A stretch of 64,000 bases of DNA from Strigamia acuminata (lineage: Eukaryota; Arthropoda; Chilopoda; Geophilomorpha; Linotaeniidae): positions 8,301,060 through 8,365,059 of the forward strand of contig OX442314.1 of assembly GCA_949358305.1 (NCBI GenBank), given 5' to 3'. The stretch's first letter is position 1, and every line of letters starts with the position of its first letter. Shown here in pieces: positions 53,908 to 64,000 of this stretch. A model generated the notes under the pieces. That model saw only the letters and a program-made list of their open reading frames with translations, did no database searches and had not been told where the DNA came from. The translations under genes were made by a program, and so were the position numbers.

Positions 53908-56180
53908 TTATGCATACGACGCGACTCCATCTCAAATTACGTCTAAGAACGCCATTCAAAAACCAATAAAATTATCACAAAGAGGTTGGAATTCTGCACA
54001 AAATGGTATAAAATTAGTCTAAAACCTTTCTAGTCAAACTCGATTAACATTTATGGAATCTTTTGAATGCCTTATTGAATGAGCAATTTGAGTTCAGAAG
54101 AATATGAGAGCAAAACATTTTTTACCAATGTTAAACGTAAAGTTTAGTACTCATAAGATCATCTGCTAACGGAAGTGTATGACCACAGACTTTTCGATGT
54201 GTATAGACTTGACAGAAAAGCCTAACTCAATCATCTGGTAGCAGAACATGTGCCAGTCTGTCACACCAGACTTTATGTGGCACTCACAGCTCTATGCAAC
54301 AGAAAAGAAATGGGGAATGCCATGAAAAAGAAACAAGATGGATGCCAATAAAAATTTTACAGTTAGGATGAATAGGATTTGCTAGTTTGTTTTTGATTTT
54401 TAATTATATTTGTAAACTAATAATCAATTTTTATAAATAGAATATACAGTTGTTTGATTTTTTGGCAGAACAGATTGCTGCCATATTTGAGACCGGTTAA
54501 AAAAAATTACAACCGGTTACAAATTGCCAAGACCGATCGTTACTTTCTGTGCCACAGAAGAAGAAATTTATTTTCCTATTATTTTTTTTTGGCTAAAAAT
54601 GTGTGACTTTGTTTTTGAGATAATAAACTACTCAGGCAAAATTTCTAGTTGTTGATCATTTATTTAATTAAATATTCAACTTGGAAAATTTCTGCCCCTT
54701 AAAGCTGGCTTTGCTGCATTAGTAAAAAGCGCTTCAGTTAACAGCTGTTGGCTTTTACCAGTAGTGTTAAAAATTAGTTGTGAACTAAAAATAAACTAAA
54801 TGGCGCTTTAACCAATCGACCTAAAAATTGTCTCTGAACGCGTAATGCCAAAAACCAAAATGAATACGTTTTACCCTAATACCATTTTCACACCAACGGA
54901 TCGAGTTTGACTGGATCTGATCCGCCCGATCAGATCCAAATGAACAGAGTTCCAATATTCACTTGGATGGAGTTGTGTTCACACCAAAATGTGATTAAAT
55001 CAAACCAAACCGGGTTTTAGTAGCAACAGGTTTTAGAAACACCTTACTACAATGGCTGCCATTTTATTACCTAGACACCTATTACCTAGATAACCTAGAC
55101 AAAAAGCAAGTACACCGTTATAATGAATTTGAATGCCCTATTTCTCCCATTTTATATCATTTTACTACAGTTGAAACTCTTTATAGCGAAATAGCAAGGT
55201 TCAACCTGTACATCATATCATAAATGATGATGTCGCTAAGACTTACGATACACCGTCTAAAGCTCAGGTAGCAGACGACTTAACGACTGCAGGACTGAGT
55301 TCAGATCCCTCTACCCTACTAACATCATACCTTACCATGACTTTACGATCCCACATTCCAACACTATGAATCTACAAGAGGTGTCATCCAGGATTCCTCA
55401 TCACTCCTCAGAATTGACTTCAGAAGACAGAGTCATAAGCTTTGTGGATCACAATTTCTTAACAAAAACCTACCACCTAGCCAGTCCCATACTAATGCCT
55501 ACAGACAGAACTTGATATCACTCAAGTCTAATCAGTATGAATGGCACACAATGTGCCTGTATGCTGAGAAACCCAATCGACCACGCTTTCCCGACACTCG
55601 AATACTTATGAGCACCCGATTAACCTTTCTTGACCATGAAGTGGTCAAAAACATTACAGAAGTGGTAAAATAACTAATTTTTTTTTTCTTGAAAATTAAT
55701 TAAGACGGTTATTCTTAACCGATGGTGCACACACCCCCAGGAGGTGCAAGATATGTTTTCTGAGAGAGATTATTTCAGAAAATGTTTAATATACAAGCGG
55801 TTAAGTGACACCAGTAAAAAATTAATTTAAAAAAATTTTTCATTTGGTAAAAGATTTTTAGATGTTAAAAGTCGATGGCGTGCCGACTGCTACCGAGGTT
55901 AAGAACCAGGGAATTAAGAAAACTAACTTTTATTCCTCTAATTTTTTTCAATTATTAATGAGATAATTTAATATTTATAAACAAAACTCTATTAACGAGA
56001 GTGCCGTTTACCATTTTGTCATCTTTTAGCACTAGATGGCATACTGAAATCAGTGTTAAAACATGTCTCATATCGGGAAAAATGCAACTAAGCCAGAAAA
56101 ACTAAGATTACGCACAAACTACCTCATATAATTAAAATCAGCCTTCAACCCTGTGATATCCTGCGCCTTCCAACATACCA
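53908..56180. other. Unassigned, with a decayed family-C relic at about 54600-54890
   Basis: GCTTTAACCAATCGACCTAA and CGCGTAATGCC near 54807-54850 match, inverted, the left part of the element at 44104. The stretch 54895-55015 has TTCACACCAACGGATC-type ends mirrored about 110 bp apart (TTCACACCAAAATG). A pogo-like scrap (ACAGTTGAAACTCTTTATAG) lies at 55167. No gene seen. Confidence 0.4.
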
Positions 56181-56182
<2 letters not shown>

Positions 56183-56227
<45 letters not shown>

Positions 56228-56230
56228 ATA
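56183..56230. repeat. (AAAT)n microsatellite
   Basis: About twelve uninterrupted TAAA units. Confidence 0.95.
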
Positions 56231-56949
56231 TCCTCCACTACTGCACATATTAGATGAGGCAGGGATGTGACCTCCTTCTGCTGATAGTCCTAGAAAAATC
56301 ATTTCCAATGCCCATTGTTAACATTTTTGTGAATAAAAATGAAAATACAATCAAAATACAGTTTTGAACAAATATTAATATTAAAAAAGTTTCGCAAATT
56401 CCATTTTCATACACAAACATAGAATATTTACTTTTCTGCTTTTCACCAAGCTCTTGGTCTAACAGGAAATGAAAGATTTCAAAATACCAGGAAGAACTGG
56501 GAGAATTTCAAAAGGATAAAAAGAAAATTCAAAAACAGGAAGCCAATCCAAAAAGAAAACAAAATTAAAAACATATGTATCAAATTAAAATGACTTGCTC
56601 TACAACTAATTACTGCTACAACTTTAGCAATCACCGAAAACTTGACACATCTGTCACAAACACAAGTTCTCTTTTTTTACATAAAACTAATTAAGTGTTG
56701 CCATCCAGTAGCGGCATTCAGAAAGATTTGTTGAAAATGTATGTTTTTTAGATTTTAGATACTTTTTGAGTGTACAGTACGTACATTCAACGTTCATTGC
56801 GTTAATGAATACAAATACAAAAATACAAAAAATATTCTATTATTATGTAATAACACGGTATTTTTACTGCCTCAATCGCGGTTCCAATTCAAGGGCGGCT
56901 CTTTATCGAATAAACACCGTAAGTTAATTTGTGTGTCTGGCAATACTGT
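56231..56949. other. No gene; half of a GATTAAGAGCCG-type MITE near 56855-56930
   Basis: CACGGTATTTTTACTGCCTC and GGGCGGCTCTTTATCGAATA resemble the ends of the elements at 61461 and 63685. Nothing else is supported. Confidence 0.4.
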
Positions 56950-57085
56950 CTTGTATTCGAATACAACACCATGGTGTTACAATCAGCCAATATCATGTAT
57001 TAAGTTTGTCGAAAAAGTAAAATTGTTATTTACTCTATTAATTTGTATTCATTAAGCTGTTTAAAAAACAAAAAAGATATGTAAA
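56950..57085. repeat. ACACCATGGTGT family, second long copy
   Basis: GTATTCGAATACAACACCAT then GGTGTTACAATCAGCC, followed by about 110 bp nearly identical to 10420-10525 (AAAGTAAAATTGTTATTTAC). Confidence 0.7.
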
Positions 57086-57149
57086 TTAACAAAAACAACG
57101 ATGTACTGTACGTTTTAAATATTTTTATACAAATCTGAATATAAGACCA

Positions 57150-57565
57150 TGAATGTAGTTTATTTTAGCGACACCCCATTTTAGCGACCACGTCATTTTA
57201 GCGACACAAAAATCGCTAAAATGACATGTTCGCTAAAGTGATGGTCGCTAAAACGGCACTAATACAATTTTTCATACTCTTATGTTAATTGAATTAGAAT
57301 CTACTGCGACTTTGAAAACCGCAACTACATATATTTTAGGTTTAATTCCTAAGAAGGGCTAACCTTACTGGTTTTTTGATGCAAAACCATTTTTTTGAGC
57401 GGTACATTGTTGTCGCGTCGCTAAAACGTAGCGATCGCTAAAATGTCGCGTCGCTAAAACGTGTCGATCACTCCGGGAAAATTACCATATTGTCGCGAAA
57501 ACGTAATTGCTAAAATGGTTTCTTTTTTGTAAAAATCGCTAAAACGAGCATCGCTAAAATGACTA
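57150..57565. repeat. CATTTTAGCGA motif array, copy 2
   Basis: Shares about 80 bp with 45345-45500 (CGACCACGTCATTTTAGCGA; TTCGCTAAAGTGATGGTCGC) and the TTTAATTCCTAAGAAGGGCT block. More TCGCTAAAACG units follow to 57560. It lies inside or beside the ACACCATGGTGT family sequence, which flanks it on both sides. Confidence 0.7.
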
Positions 57566-57750
57566 TAACCGAACACCATGGTGTTGTATTTGAAAACAAT
57601 CAAAAATCCGAATATAACACCATGGGGGTATATTTGAATATAAAACCATGGTGTAATATTTGAATTTTTCAATAATGTTTCACAAATTACAGTTTTCAAA
57701 GAAACTCGAATACAACACCATGGTATTATTTTCGGGTGAAGACGGTAGGC
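57566..57750. repeat. ACACCATGGTGT family, right end
   Basis: Four CCATGG-centred palindromes (near 57575, 57620, 57645 and 57718) end in ATTTTCGGGTGAAGACGGTA, the inverse of the end at 10369. With 56950 it may bound a composite element of about 800 bp. Confidence 0.6.
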
Positions 57751-58415
57751 AGAGCGCAAAATCCACTCTCTTATACCTGTGCTTTTAGTACACAACCTCC
57801 AGCTAAAACGCTACATTCGAAATGTTTGTGTTTAGGCTTGTTTTAAGACCAAACACTGGAGCAAAACATCAAAACCACCACTTTTAGATTGCGGCTAATG
57901 TAAATTTCCATAGATAAAATGCTCCTTCCACTTTCCGTCGTTGTTTTATCACCTTGTCAAATCAACTGATTAATTAATGAAGCGCTATTATTTCATGTAA
58001 TCAGAATTTAATTTCAACTTAAATATCACTTCCATATCAAAAAAGCAGCCTGAAACACATAACCAACCTCCACAACAAACATTTTATCAAATTATTACTC
58101 TTGACAAAATAATGTGATTTATAGAACTTACTTAACTAATTTGATAAATTCCCAAAACTAATGTAACAATCTCTCCTTAGTTATTGCTACAGAGCAACAG
58201 CTTGTATAGTAATTACACAGCTCCGTCTTCCGTGGGCTTTTAGTTAATTCCTATATCTCCAAAAACAAAACTAATTCCCAACTCCTTTTGCTTGTTAACG
58301 TTCCACTTCCTCGTGTCATGACCCCAAAAACTGTTGTCTCAAGACAAGTCGATGATGACCGGAGTTGTGACAAATGAGCAACGAGGTTTGCAGTATCCGG
58401 ACGACACAATGCTCT
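57751..58415. other. No gene recognised
   Basis: AT-rich; nothing I can support. Confidence 0.35.
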
Positions 58416-58419
58416 AAAC

Positions 58420-58640
58420 ACATAATCGTGTCAGAAGTTAAGCAGCATTGGGTCTGGTCAGTACTTGGATGGATGCCCTCTTCTTTGTTTATATGGCAAG
58501 TCCGTCTGCCATTCAACTTTAAACAAGTTACCTGCAGTTTCCTCAAATGCAAGGCAGAATCCGTCAAAAATTCACCCCCTGACATGGCTGATAAACCGGA
58601 TACCAATCCCAATGGAATTTTTGTATTGTTTTGCCAATAA
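58420..58640 (+). mobile_element. 5S-rRNA-derived SINE (SINE3-like) or 5S pseudogene
   Basis: AGTTAAGCAGCATTGGGTCT and GGTCAGTACTTGGATGGATG (58436-58475) match the internal control region of 5S rRNA genes (A box, intermediate element, C box), with changes. The upstream half of 5S is poorly kept. A non-5S tail follows to about 58640 (ending CCAATAAAACTGAC), as in SINEs headed by 5S. The 137-codon minus frame across it is spurious. Confidence 0.65.
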
Positions 58641-58689
58641 AACTGACAAGGAATGTTCCTCAAATTTAACGGATGATAGATACCTTTGA

Positions 58690-59027
58690 CTGGGATTGGG
58701 CCTATTACCCATTGGCCGAGCCTTTTCACTTGTGTAGTGATACCAAAAAATAGATCAAAACACTGGCTGACATTTTAAATGCTTTCCAGGCAAAACAACC
58801 AATATAAAAATAAGAAAACTGTTTGCTTTCCTGACAAAGCAGGCAATAAACTGAATAAACATTTTCTTATAAAATATACGGAGTAAATAAAATTACATCA
58901 TTCCAATTATTTAAATAATCAAACAAATTAAAACAAAACTGAACTACTTTTCCTGATGGTAGCACACAGTGAGTAATTAAGCTCAGTCAATGGCTAATAA
59001 GCCCAACTTATCGTGAGCCAGAGTATA
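58690..59027. mobile_element. Family-A MITE
   Basis: The left sub-end GGGCCTATTACCCATTGGCC is mirrored near 58982-59006 (GGCTAATAAGCCC). The right end GAGTATA is at 59021-59027. Hallmarks are CACTTGTGTAGTGATACC and TTTTCCTGATGGTAGCACAC. The leftmost TATACTC is lost. Confidence 0.8.
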
Positions 59028-59034
59028 GTAAAAA

Positions 59035-59400
59035 ATAATCCTAGTCAAACATAATCCTAGTCGAAAAAATTCCTGGTTGAACATAATCCTACTATACTCT
59101 GAACTGATTCAACGTTGACCTAATTCCAGCTGTATTATGCCTCACTGTGAAGTGTGCTCTACTATACGGAAAAGTAGTTCTGTGTCAAAGCATCAACTTT
59201 GACAATGAAACAAATGTTGGTAATCGATCACAATGACTGGAGTTCGATTACAATTCTGGTGTTTTGGGCTACTTTTTTTTGCCACTACACCAGTGATACG
59301 GCTGGAAATAGGACAACTTTGTATAGTCGAAAATAATCCTAGTAAAAAATAATCCTAGTCTGGTTTAGAAGATTACTGGTCAATAAAATTACCAGTAAAA
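59035..59400. repeat. AATAATCCTAGTC minisatellite interrupted by a MITE
   Basis: AATAATCCTAGTCAAAC-type units occur on both sides of the element at 59093-59325 and fade into AATAATCTGG variants by 59430. Confidence 0.75.
59093..59325. mobile_element. Family-A MITE, short copy inside a minisatellite
   Basis: TATACTCTGAACTGATTCAA at the left; the right end GGACAACTTTGTATA. It contains TACTATACGGAAAAGTAGTT and the inverted hallmark CACTACACCAGTGATACGGC, so it lies in reverse orientation relative to most copies. Confidence 0.8.
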
Positions 59401-59968
59401 AATAATCTGGTCAAAAATAATCCAGTCCGAAACGATCTAATCGTCCAGTAGACTGGACATTTTGCCTTTGATAAACTTCGATGACATTAATTGAAACGGG
59501 AACCAGGTTGATTGCTACAGGACTTCCCATCAACGTTTTTTATTTGAATCAATCGTCTCCTACAAATGTGATAGAGACACCATCTGTCGTTTGAATCTTC
59601 CAACTTTTTAAAGCAAATATCAGAGCACTATGACATTTTGTTGGATTTGGACACTCCACCATTTGGTCTGCCGGCTGGTGTGGTTTTTGTTGCATTTTGG
59701 CTACAGCTGGTGGTATAATATCAGACAAGATTGTTTCCTTCTTAAACAATGAAACACTGCCAGATGTAAAGTCCTGTAGTAATCGTCATAATAGACTGGA
59801 CATACCGACAGTGCCCGGTTATTCCAGCAGTAAATTTTATTTCCGCAGACTTAACGCTCCATTTGGAGAACACGCACGACTAGAACATTTCTGCTTACAG
59901 GATAGTTTTCTTGGCACAAAGAATCAGGGGCGGATGTAGCCTGAATAGTGTGTAGATAGACTAACAGA
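59401..59968. other. Unassigned, with a solitary hAT-like end at 59927
   Basis: CAGGGGCGGATGTAGCCTGA resembles the end of the hAT MITE at 40437. It runs directly into the next minisatellite and no partner end was found. No gene seen. Confidence 0.4.
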
Positions 59969-60400
59969 AAAACTTCATTTTGAAGACCGTAAATTCACTT
60001 TTGAACGGTAAATTCACTTTTTGAAACCAAAAATTCACTTTTTGAAACCAAAAATTCACTTTTTGAAACCAAAAATTCACTTTTTGAAACCAAAAATTCA
60101 CTTTTTGAAACCAAAAATTCACTTTTTGAAACCAAAAATTCACTTTTTGAAACCAAAAATTCACTTTTTGAAACCAAAAATTCACTTTTTGAAACCAAAA
60201 ATTCACTTTTTGAAACCAAAAATTCACTTTTTGAAACCAAAAATTCACTTTTTTTAACCAAAAATTCACTTTTTTAACCAAAAATTCATTTTTCAACCAA
60301 AAATTCGCTTTTTCAACCAAAAATTCGCTTTTTCAACCAAAAATTCACTTTTTAAACCAGAAATTCACTTTTTCAACAAAAATTCACTTTTATCAACCAA
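59969..60400. repeat. 21-bp minisatellite (TTCACTTTTTGAAACCAAAAA), about 18 copies
   Basis: The array is perfect in the centre (60010-60250) and decays to TTTCAACCAAAAATTCGC variants. Open frames of 78-119 codons on both strands follow from the 21-bp unit. Confidence 0.95.
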
Positions 60401-60970
60401 AAAATCATATTTATATCCCAAAAAATTTATTTAAGGCCAAAACCCATCATACCTTGACCAAAAACATTCAAATTCTATGCAGACCAATAAAAAATTAAAC
60501 CAAACATGACCACCCGCCTACAAATTTTCTCTCTCCACCCCCGCAAACTGCCCTGGTTAGATTGGACTACCAAGGTATTTTCCCCAGTCAGCATCTGTTG
60601 CCAAAAATAAAACTACTTCCACTAGTTCCAACAATCAGTTAGCAACCTCAAATTCCCTTCACCATCCTCAGAATAGCAAACCAGCATGTACACAGAATTT
60701 AAAACCACTCAAAACAACTAAATTAAGCAAAACCCACAAAATAAAAAATCCATACCCTAAAAAATTCATTCAAATTACATACAATGTGAAATTTATTCAC
60801 TTTTTTTCCCTCATTCTAATCCAAACAGTCCAAATTCCACCTTTCTCACAAGATATTTTATTCAAGGTGAGAAAGGGGACCCCAACTCTTAAAAGCAAAA
60901 ACTTGTAGTAATTTAAACCCTAACGGCGCACCAAACTGTCTCCAAAGTGAGATAATTTTCGCACAAATCT
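60401..60970. other. No gene recognised
   Basis: AT-rich; nothing I can support. Confidence 0.35.
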
Positions 60971-60974
60971 TCAC

Positions 60975-61165
60975 CGTGCTAAGCAGGGTCAGGGAATTGT
61001 ACTAGATGATGATGCCCCCTATGGGATCCGAGTGATCAGGGTCTCACAACCGAAGCTGCAAGCAGTTGCAGGGCAGCCTCACTTTCGCGCCAAAGGGAGG
61101 CGCTCCTGTTATGCCACACATCTATGCCTCAAATTGGATCCGACCAACAAGACCAAGTCAGCATA
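60975..61165 (+). mobile_element. Second 5S-like SINE relic
   Basis: GTGCTAAGCAGGGTCAGGGA and TGTACTAGATGATGATGCCC (about 60977-61018) align with the 5S internal control region, more diverged than the copy at 58420. A GC-richer tail (CGCGCCAAAGGGAGGCGCTC) follows to about 61160. Confidence 0.45.
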
Positions 61166-61460
61166 CAAAACTAATTAACAAGACATTTTTGCAAAAATTA
61201 AAAAAAAAAAATCCTTTCTCATCACTGAAAACAGTGACAAATTAAGCACATGCTTACAAGAATGCAATATATTTTGTCGACAAATATGCACGTCATTAAT
61301 TTTTCGCTAGGACTGCATTACGGCTTTACAACGGGCAGAGCCGACGTTTTGGCTTTCTCAGACCGCATTGGAATAAGAGGAATTGTCTTGGACCACACAA
61401 AATACACTAACACTAACGATGTTTTTCTCGATATACACCACCACAGATAAGCAAATAATA

Positions 61461-61710
61461 CCATGTTTTACCGATTAAGAGTCGCCCTCGAATAGAAGCC
61501 GCGACTGAAACACCAAGAATACCGTATTTTTGCAAAAGTACGGTATTGTTTCCGTATTTAACCTCACGAACGATGAATGTTCGTGACGTTCAGACTTCGT
61601 TTGTTACGTTAAACAAATGTAACAAACAAAAAACCGAAATTGTAATTGCTGACCAAAATGGCAGTTTTGAATAAGAGCCGCGGCTCTTAATCGATAAAAT
61701 GCGGTAATCC
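61461..61710. mobile_element. MITE with ACCGATTAAGAGTCG ends, copy 1
   Basis: TTTTACCGATTAAGAGTCGC on the left is mirrored by GGCTCTTAATCGATAAAATG at 61682-61701. The internal CAAATGTAACAAACAAAAA and GTCTGAACG blocks recur inverted in the copy at 63685. Confidence 0.75.
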
Positions 61711-62084
61711 TAATTTTAATGCTATTTGCTGTTCAAAGAAAAAACCTCTTAATTTTTTGAGTGTGCTGGACAAATTTGATCTAGAAAGAGACCCATGGAA
61801 ATTCTGAAGTTACATGTCAAAGTGTTATGTAAGGAAAGGAATGAAGATCGAGGGGCATGGGGCATTAATAAGAGGAGGATGCTCCATTTCCCTCCCAACA
61901 GCCTTGATATCAAGGCCCTGCAGATAGAGTTTGATGTACAGATATGCAAATTTGATAATATCGTCAATATCAATTAACGGGAAGTGAACATCGACGGATA
62001 CCAATATCTGGGCCAAGGGATGTGATGTTTAGCTATATCTTGGGCAAAATGCCGAATTTCGTCAGAACTTCATTTTTTGTATCA
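61711..62084. other. No gene recognised
   Basis: Frames of 60-74 codons on both strands at 61749-62016 have no family resemblance. Confidence 0.35.
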
Positions 62085-62345
62085 GAGTTTTATTTTTTGG
62101 ACCAGAAATTCAGTTTTTGGACCAGAAATTAAGTTTTTGGACCATAAATTTACTATTAGGACCATAAATTTAATTTTTGGACCATAAATTTAATTTTTGG
62201 ACCATAAATTTAATTTTTGGACCATAAATTTAATTTTTGGACCATAAATTTAATTTTTGAACCAGAAATTTAATTTTTGGACCAGAAATTTAATTTTTGG
62301 ACCAGAAATTCAGTTTATGGATTACAAATTCAGCTTTTGGACCAC
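62085..62345. repeat. 20-bp minisatellite (ACCATAAATTTAATTTTTGG), about 13 copies
   Basis: Regular from 62145 to 62260, with ACCAGAAATT variants on both sides. The stretch 62346-62732 is AT-rich and empty. Confidence 0.95.
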
Positions 62346-62736
62346 AAAATCATTCTTTAAACAAAAATGCTTAACTAGGCCATAAACATTCTTATTTAGA
62401 CCCTAAAAATTCTTATTATGCCCTAAACTTGAGACCAAAAAAAATCATTTTTTCGCCAAAAACCATTAATTTTTGGTCAAAAACTACCAACTTTGTACAA
62501 AAAAAATTAAACTTTTATTAAACTTTTGTCCAAAAATATTCAAATTTTGTGTGTGAAAAATTGAACCAAAACAGCCACCTGCTTGTACGTTTTCTGAATC
62601 AGCCCCTACCAATTTCTGAAATATCTATCTAAGCAACAACATGTAATGTGAAACTTCCGTTCTAAAACAAACGTGCAACATTGCAAAACAGAAACATAGA
62701 CAATACATAAACATCGAAAAACCATCTTCAACTTAA

Positions 62737-63653
62737 CCCTCGGAGGCATAAAAGTAAAATGTGCCGTTCTGGTATAAGGCATTACGGATTCATGGACAAT
62801 TTTCAGGTCAATTAGTTAAAGCACCGTTCCAATTTTTGAAAGTTTGCAACTAATTTTATAGAGGGAACTAGTTATGAACAGTGAAAAAATATTTTTTTTT
62901 ACCAACTAGTGGTTGGTTTAAACAATACTGATAAATGCAAAAAGTTGTTAACTGAAGCGCTGTTTCTTAGGCAGCAAAGCCAGCATAATAATTTTGCTGG
63001 AGTTGTAAGGGGCACAAAATTTGCATTTAGCATAATTAATTACCGCATATACCCGGGTATAAGCCGAGAAATGTATTTCAAATTTCGGACTTCTGATTGG
63101 GGGGGGAGGGATCGGCTTATACACGCACATTCCAAAAAAAAAATGTAACGTACGTGCTGCGTTAGTTACATTTCTATTGTATATAAGACCAGCCATCCAA
63201 CAATCAGTCAATTTCCACAATTTTCGACCAAATTGTAGTCAATTTCATCAATTTTCGACCAAATTGTAGTCAATTTCATCAATTTTTTACTAAATTGTAG
63301 TCAATTCCATCAATTTTTGACTAAATTGTAGTCAATTTCATTAATTTTTGACTAAATTTCACAACATTTTGACGTACTCGGCTTATACGTGCATACACCA
63401 TTTTTTAGCATTTTTTAACCTCAGAATGGGGGGGAGTCAGCTTATACATGGGTGGGCTTATACATGGGTGGGCTTACACCCGGGTATTTACAGTAAATAA
63501 ATGACCAATGATTTAAAATTTCACCTGAGTTAAGGTTCAGTATGATATAAACAAAATCACAAATTTTCAGCAAAAAAAATGAATACGAAAAAAAATTTTC
63601 TTATTCAAGAAAGAGCTTGTCCGTAAATCCGTATAGCCTTATGCCTCCAAGGG
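62737..63653. mobile_element. piggyBac-type MITE (family C), TTAA-flanked, with a nested element
   Basis: TTAA (62733-62736) then CCCTCGGAGGCATAA; the right end is TTATGCCTCCAAGGG then TTAA (63654-63657). TTAA plus CCC ends is the piggyBac hallmark. The interior matches 44104-44943 (GGTATAAGGCATTACG; CAACTAATTTTATAGAGGG), but at the centre it holds a different insertion (63040-63496). Confidence 0.88.
63040..63496. mobile_element. MITE with ACCCGGGTATAAGCC ends, nested in family C
   Basis: TTACCGCATATACCCGGGTA is mirrored by GGCTTACACCCGGGTATTTACAGTAA at the right end. Several GGCTTATACATGGGTG units lie near the right. The interior includes four units of about 45 bp (AAATTGTAGTCAATTTCATC) at 63210-63360. 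Confidence 0.8.
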
Positions 63654-63684
63654 TTAAACTCCTCACTTACCCATAGCCGACCAC

Positions 63685-63923
63685 TATTACCTTATTTTAT
63701 CGATTAAGAGCCGCGGCTATTATTCAAAACTGCCATTTTTGTCAGCAATTACAATTTCAATTTTTCGATTCTTACATTTGTTTAATGTAACAAACAAAGT
63801 CTGAACGTCACAAACAAAGCGTTCGTTCATCGTTCATGGGGTTAAATACCGGTGCGAAAACAATACCGTATTCGAGGACGGCTACAATTCGAGGGCGACT
63901 CTTAATCGGTAATATACAGTAAT
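63685..63923. mobile_element. MITE with ACCGATTAAGAGTCG ends, copy 2 (inverted)
   Basis: ATTTTATCGATTAAGAGCCG at the left and GACTCTTAATCGGTAATATA at the right. It is the same family as 61461 in opposite orientation. The last 77 bp of the window hold nothing. Confidence 0.75.
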
Positions 63924-64000
63924 CTAAAAACATGCTTTTAAAAAAAATTAATAAATACATAAAAAATTGAAGAGAAAAATGAAAAACTCAATTTATTTAT

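Noticed and set aside
58316-58729. 137-codon minus-strand frame
   Set aside because: It runs across the reverse of the 5S-like SINE and part of a family-A MITE; no protein family is recognisable.
59961-60320. 119-codon and 88-codon repeat proteins
   Set aside because: By-products of a 21-bp minisatellite, as at 30357-30566, 50130-50681 and 52788-53093.

Overview
This is eukaryotic, AT-rich, repeat-laden DNA. The evidence is spliced exons with GT-AG introns, an R7-type RGS (regulator of G-protein signalling) gene fragment, an intact Ty3/gypsy-type LTR retrotransposon, and dozens of non-autonomous DNA transposons and minisatellites. An animal is certain from the RGS gene. An arthropod, perhaps a chelicerate, is a reasonable guess from a tiny two-exon gene for a secreted cysteine-stabilised (CS-alpha-beta-like) peptide whose phase-1 intron lies in the signal peptide, and from the style of the gypsy integrase. 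The species cannot be fixed from the sequence.

Layout. 0-5.5 kb: nested inverted-repeat elements, then three minus-strand exons (5499-3877) encoding most of the DEP domain of an R7-family RGS protein. 5.9-8.0 kb: two adjacent 1-kb near-perfect palindromes of one family, each arm carrying a tRNA-Ser-like Pol III promoter unit. 8.4-16.5 kb: a TTAA-flanked palindrome, other MITEs (short non-autonomous DNA transposons), a hAT MITE inside a mariner-like MITE, and a 30-bp minisatellite. 16.5-28.84 kb: the LTR retrotransposon, inserted into the end of another MITE. 28.85-48 kb: mostly MITEs, often nested, plus minisatellites, a decayed non-LTR retrotransposon fragment and a few unproven exon candidates. 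48.4-53.3 kb: four different minisatellites within 5 kb. 53.44-53.9 kb: the small secreted-peptide gene with TATA box, intron and poly(A) signal. 54-64 kb: more MITEs, two 5S-rRNA-like SINE relics and minisatellites.

The LTR retrotransposon is the best-supported unit. It has 959-bp LTRs that look identical by eye, a 4-bp target duplication (ATGT), a tRNA-Pro-type primer binding site, and a 1007-aa Gag with an N-terminal AT-hook and a C-terminal CCHC knuckle. A textbook -1 frameshift signal (A_AAA_AAC, 5-nt spacer, stem-loop) leads into Pol, which runs protease, RT, RNase H, integrase, GPY/F. Downstream is an extra GC-rich ORF whose three exons join in frame across two GT-AG introns into an 818-codon reading frame that I do not recognise. 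A purine tract precedes the 3' LTR. Gag packages the RNA, Gag-Pol from frameshifting provides the enzymes, and ORF3 must be made from a spliced or internally initiated RNA; its role is unknown.

Recurring theme. In several inverted-repeat families here, the two ends or arms of one copy match each other better than they match other copies. Those ends appear to be homogenised within each element.
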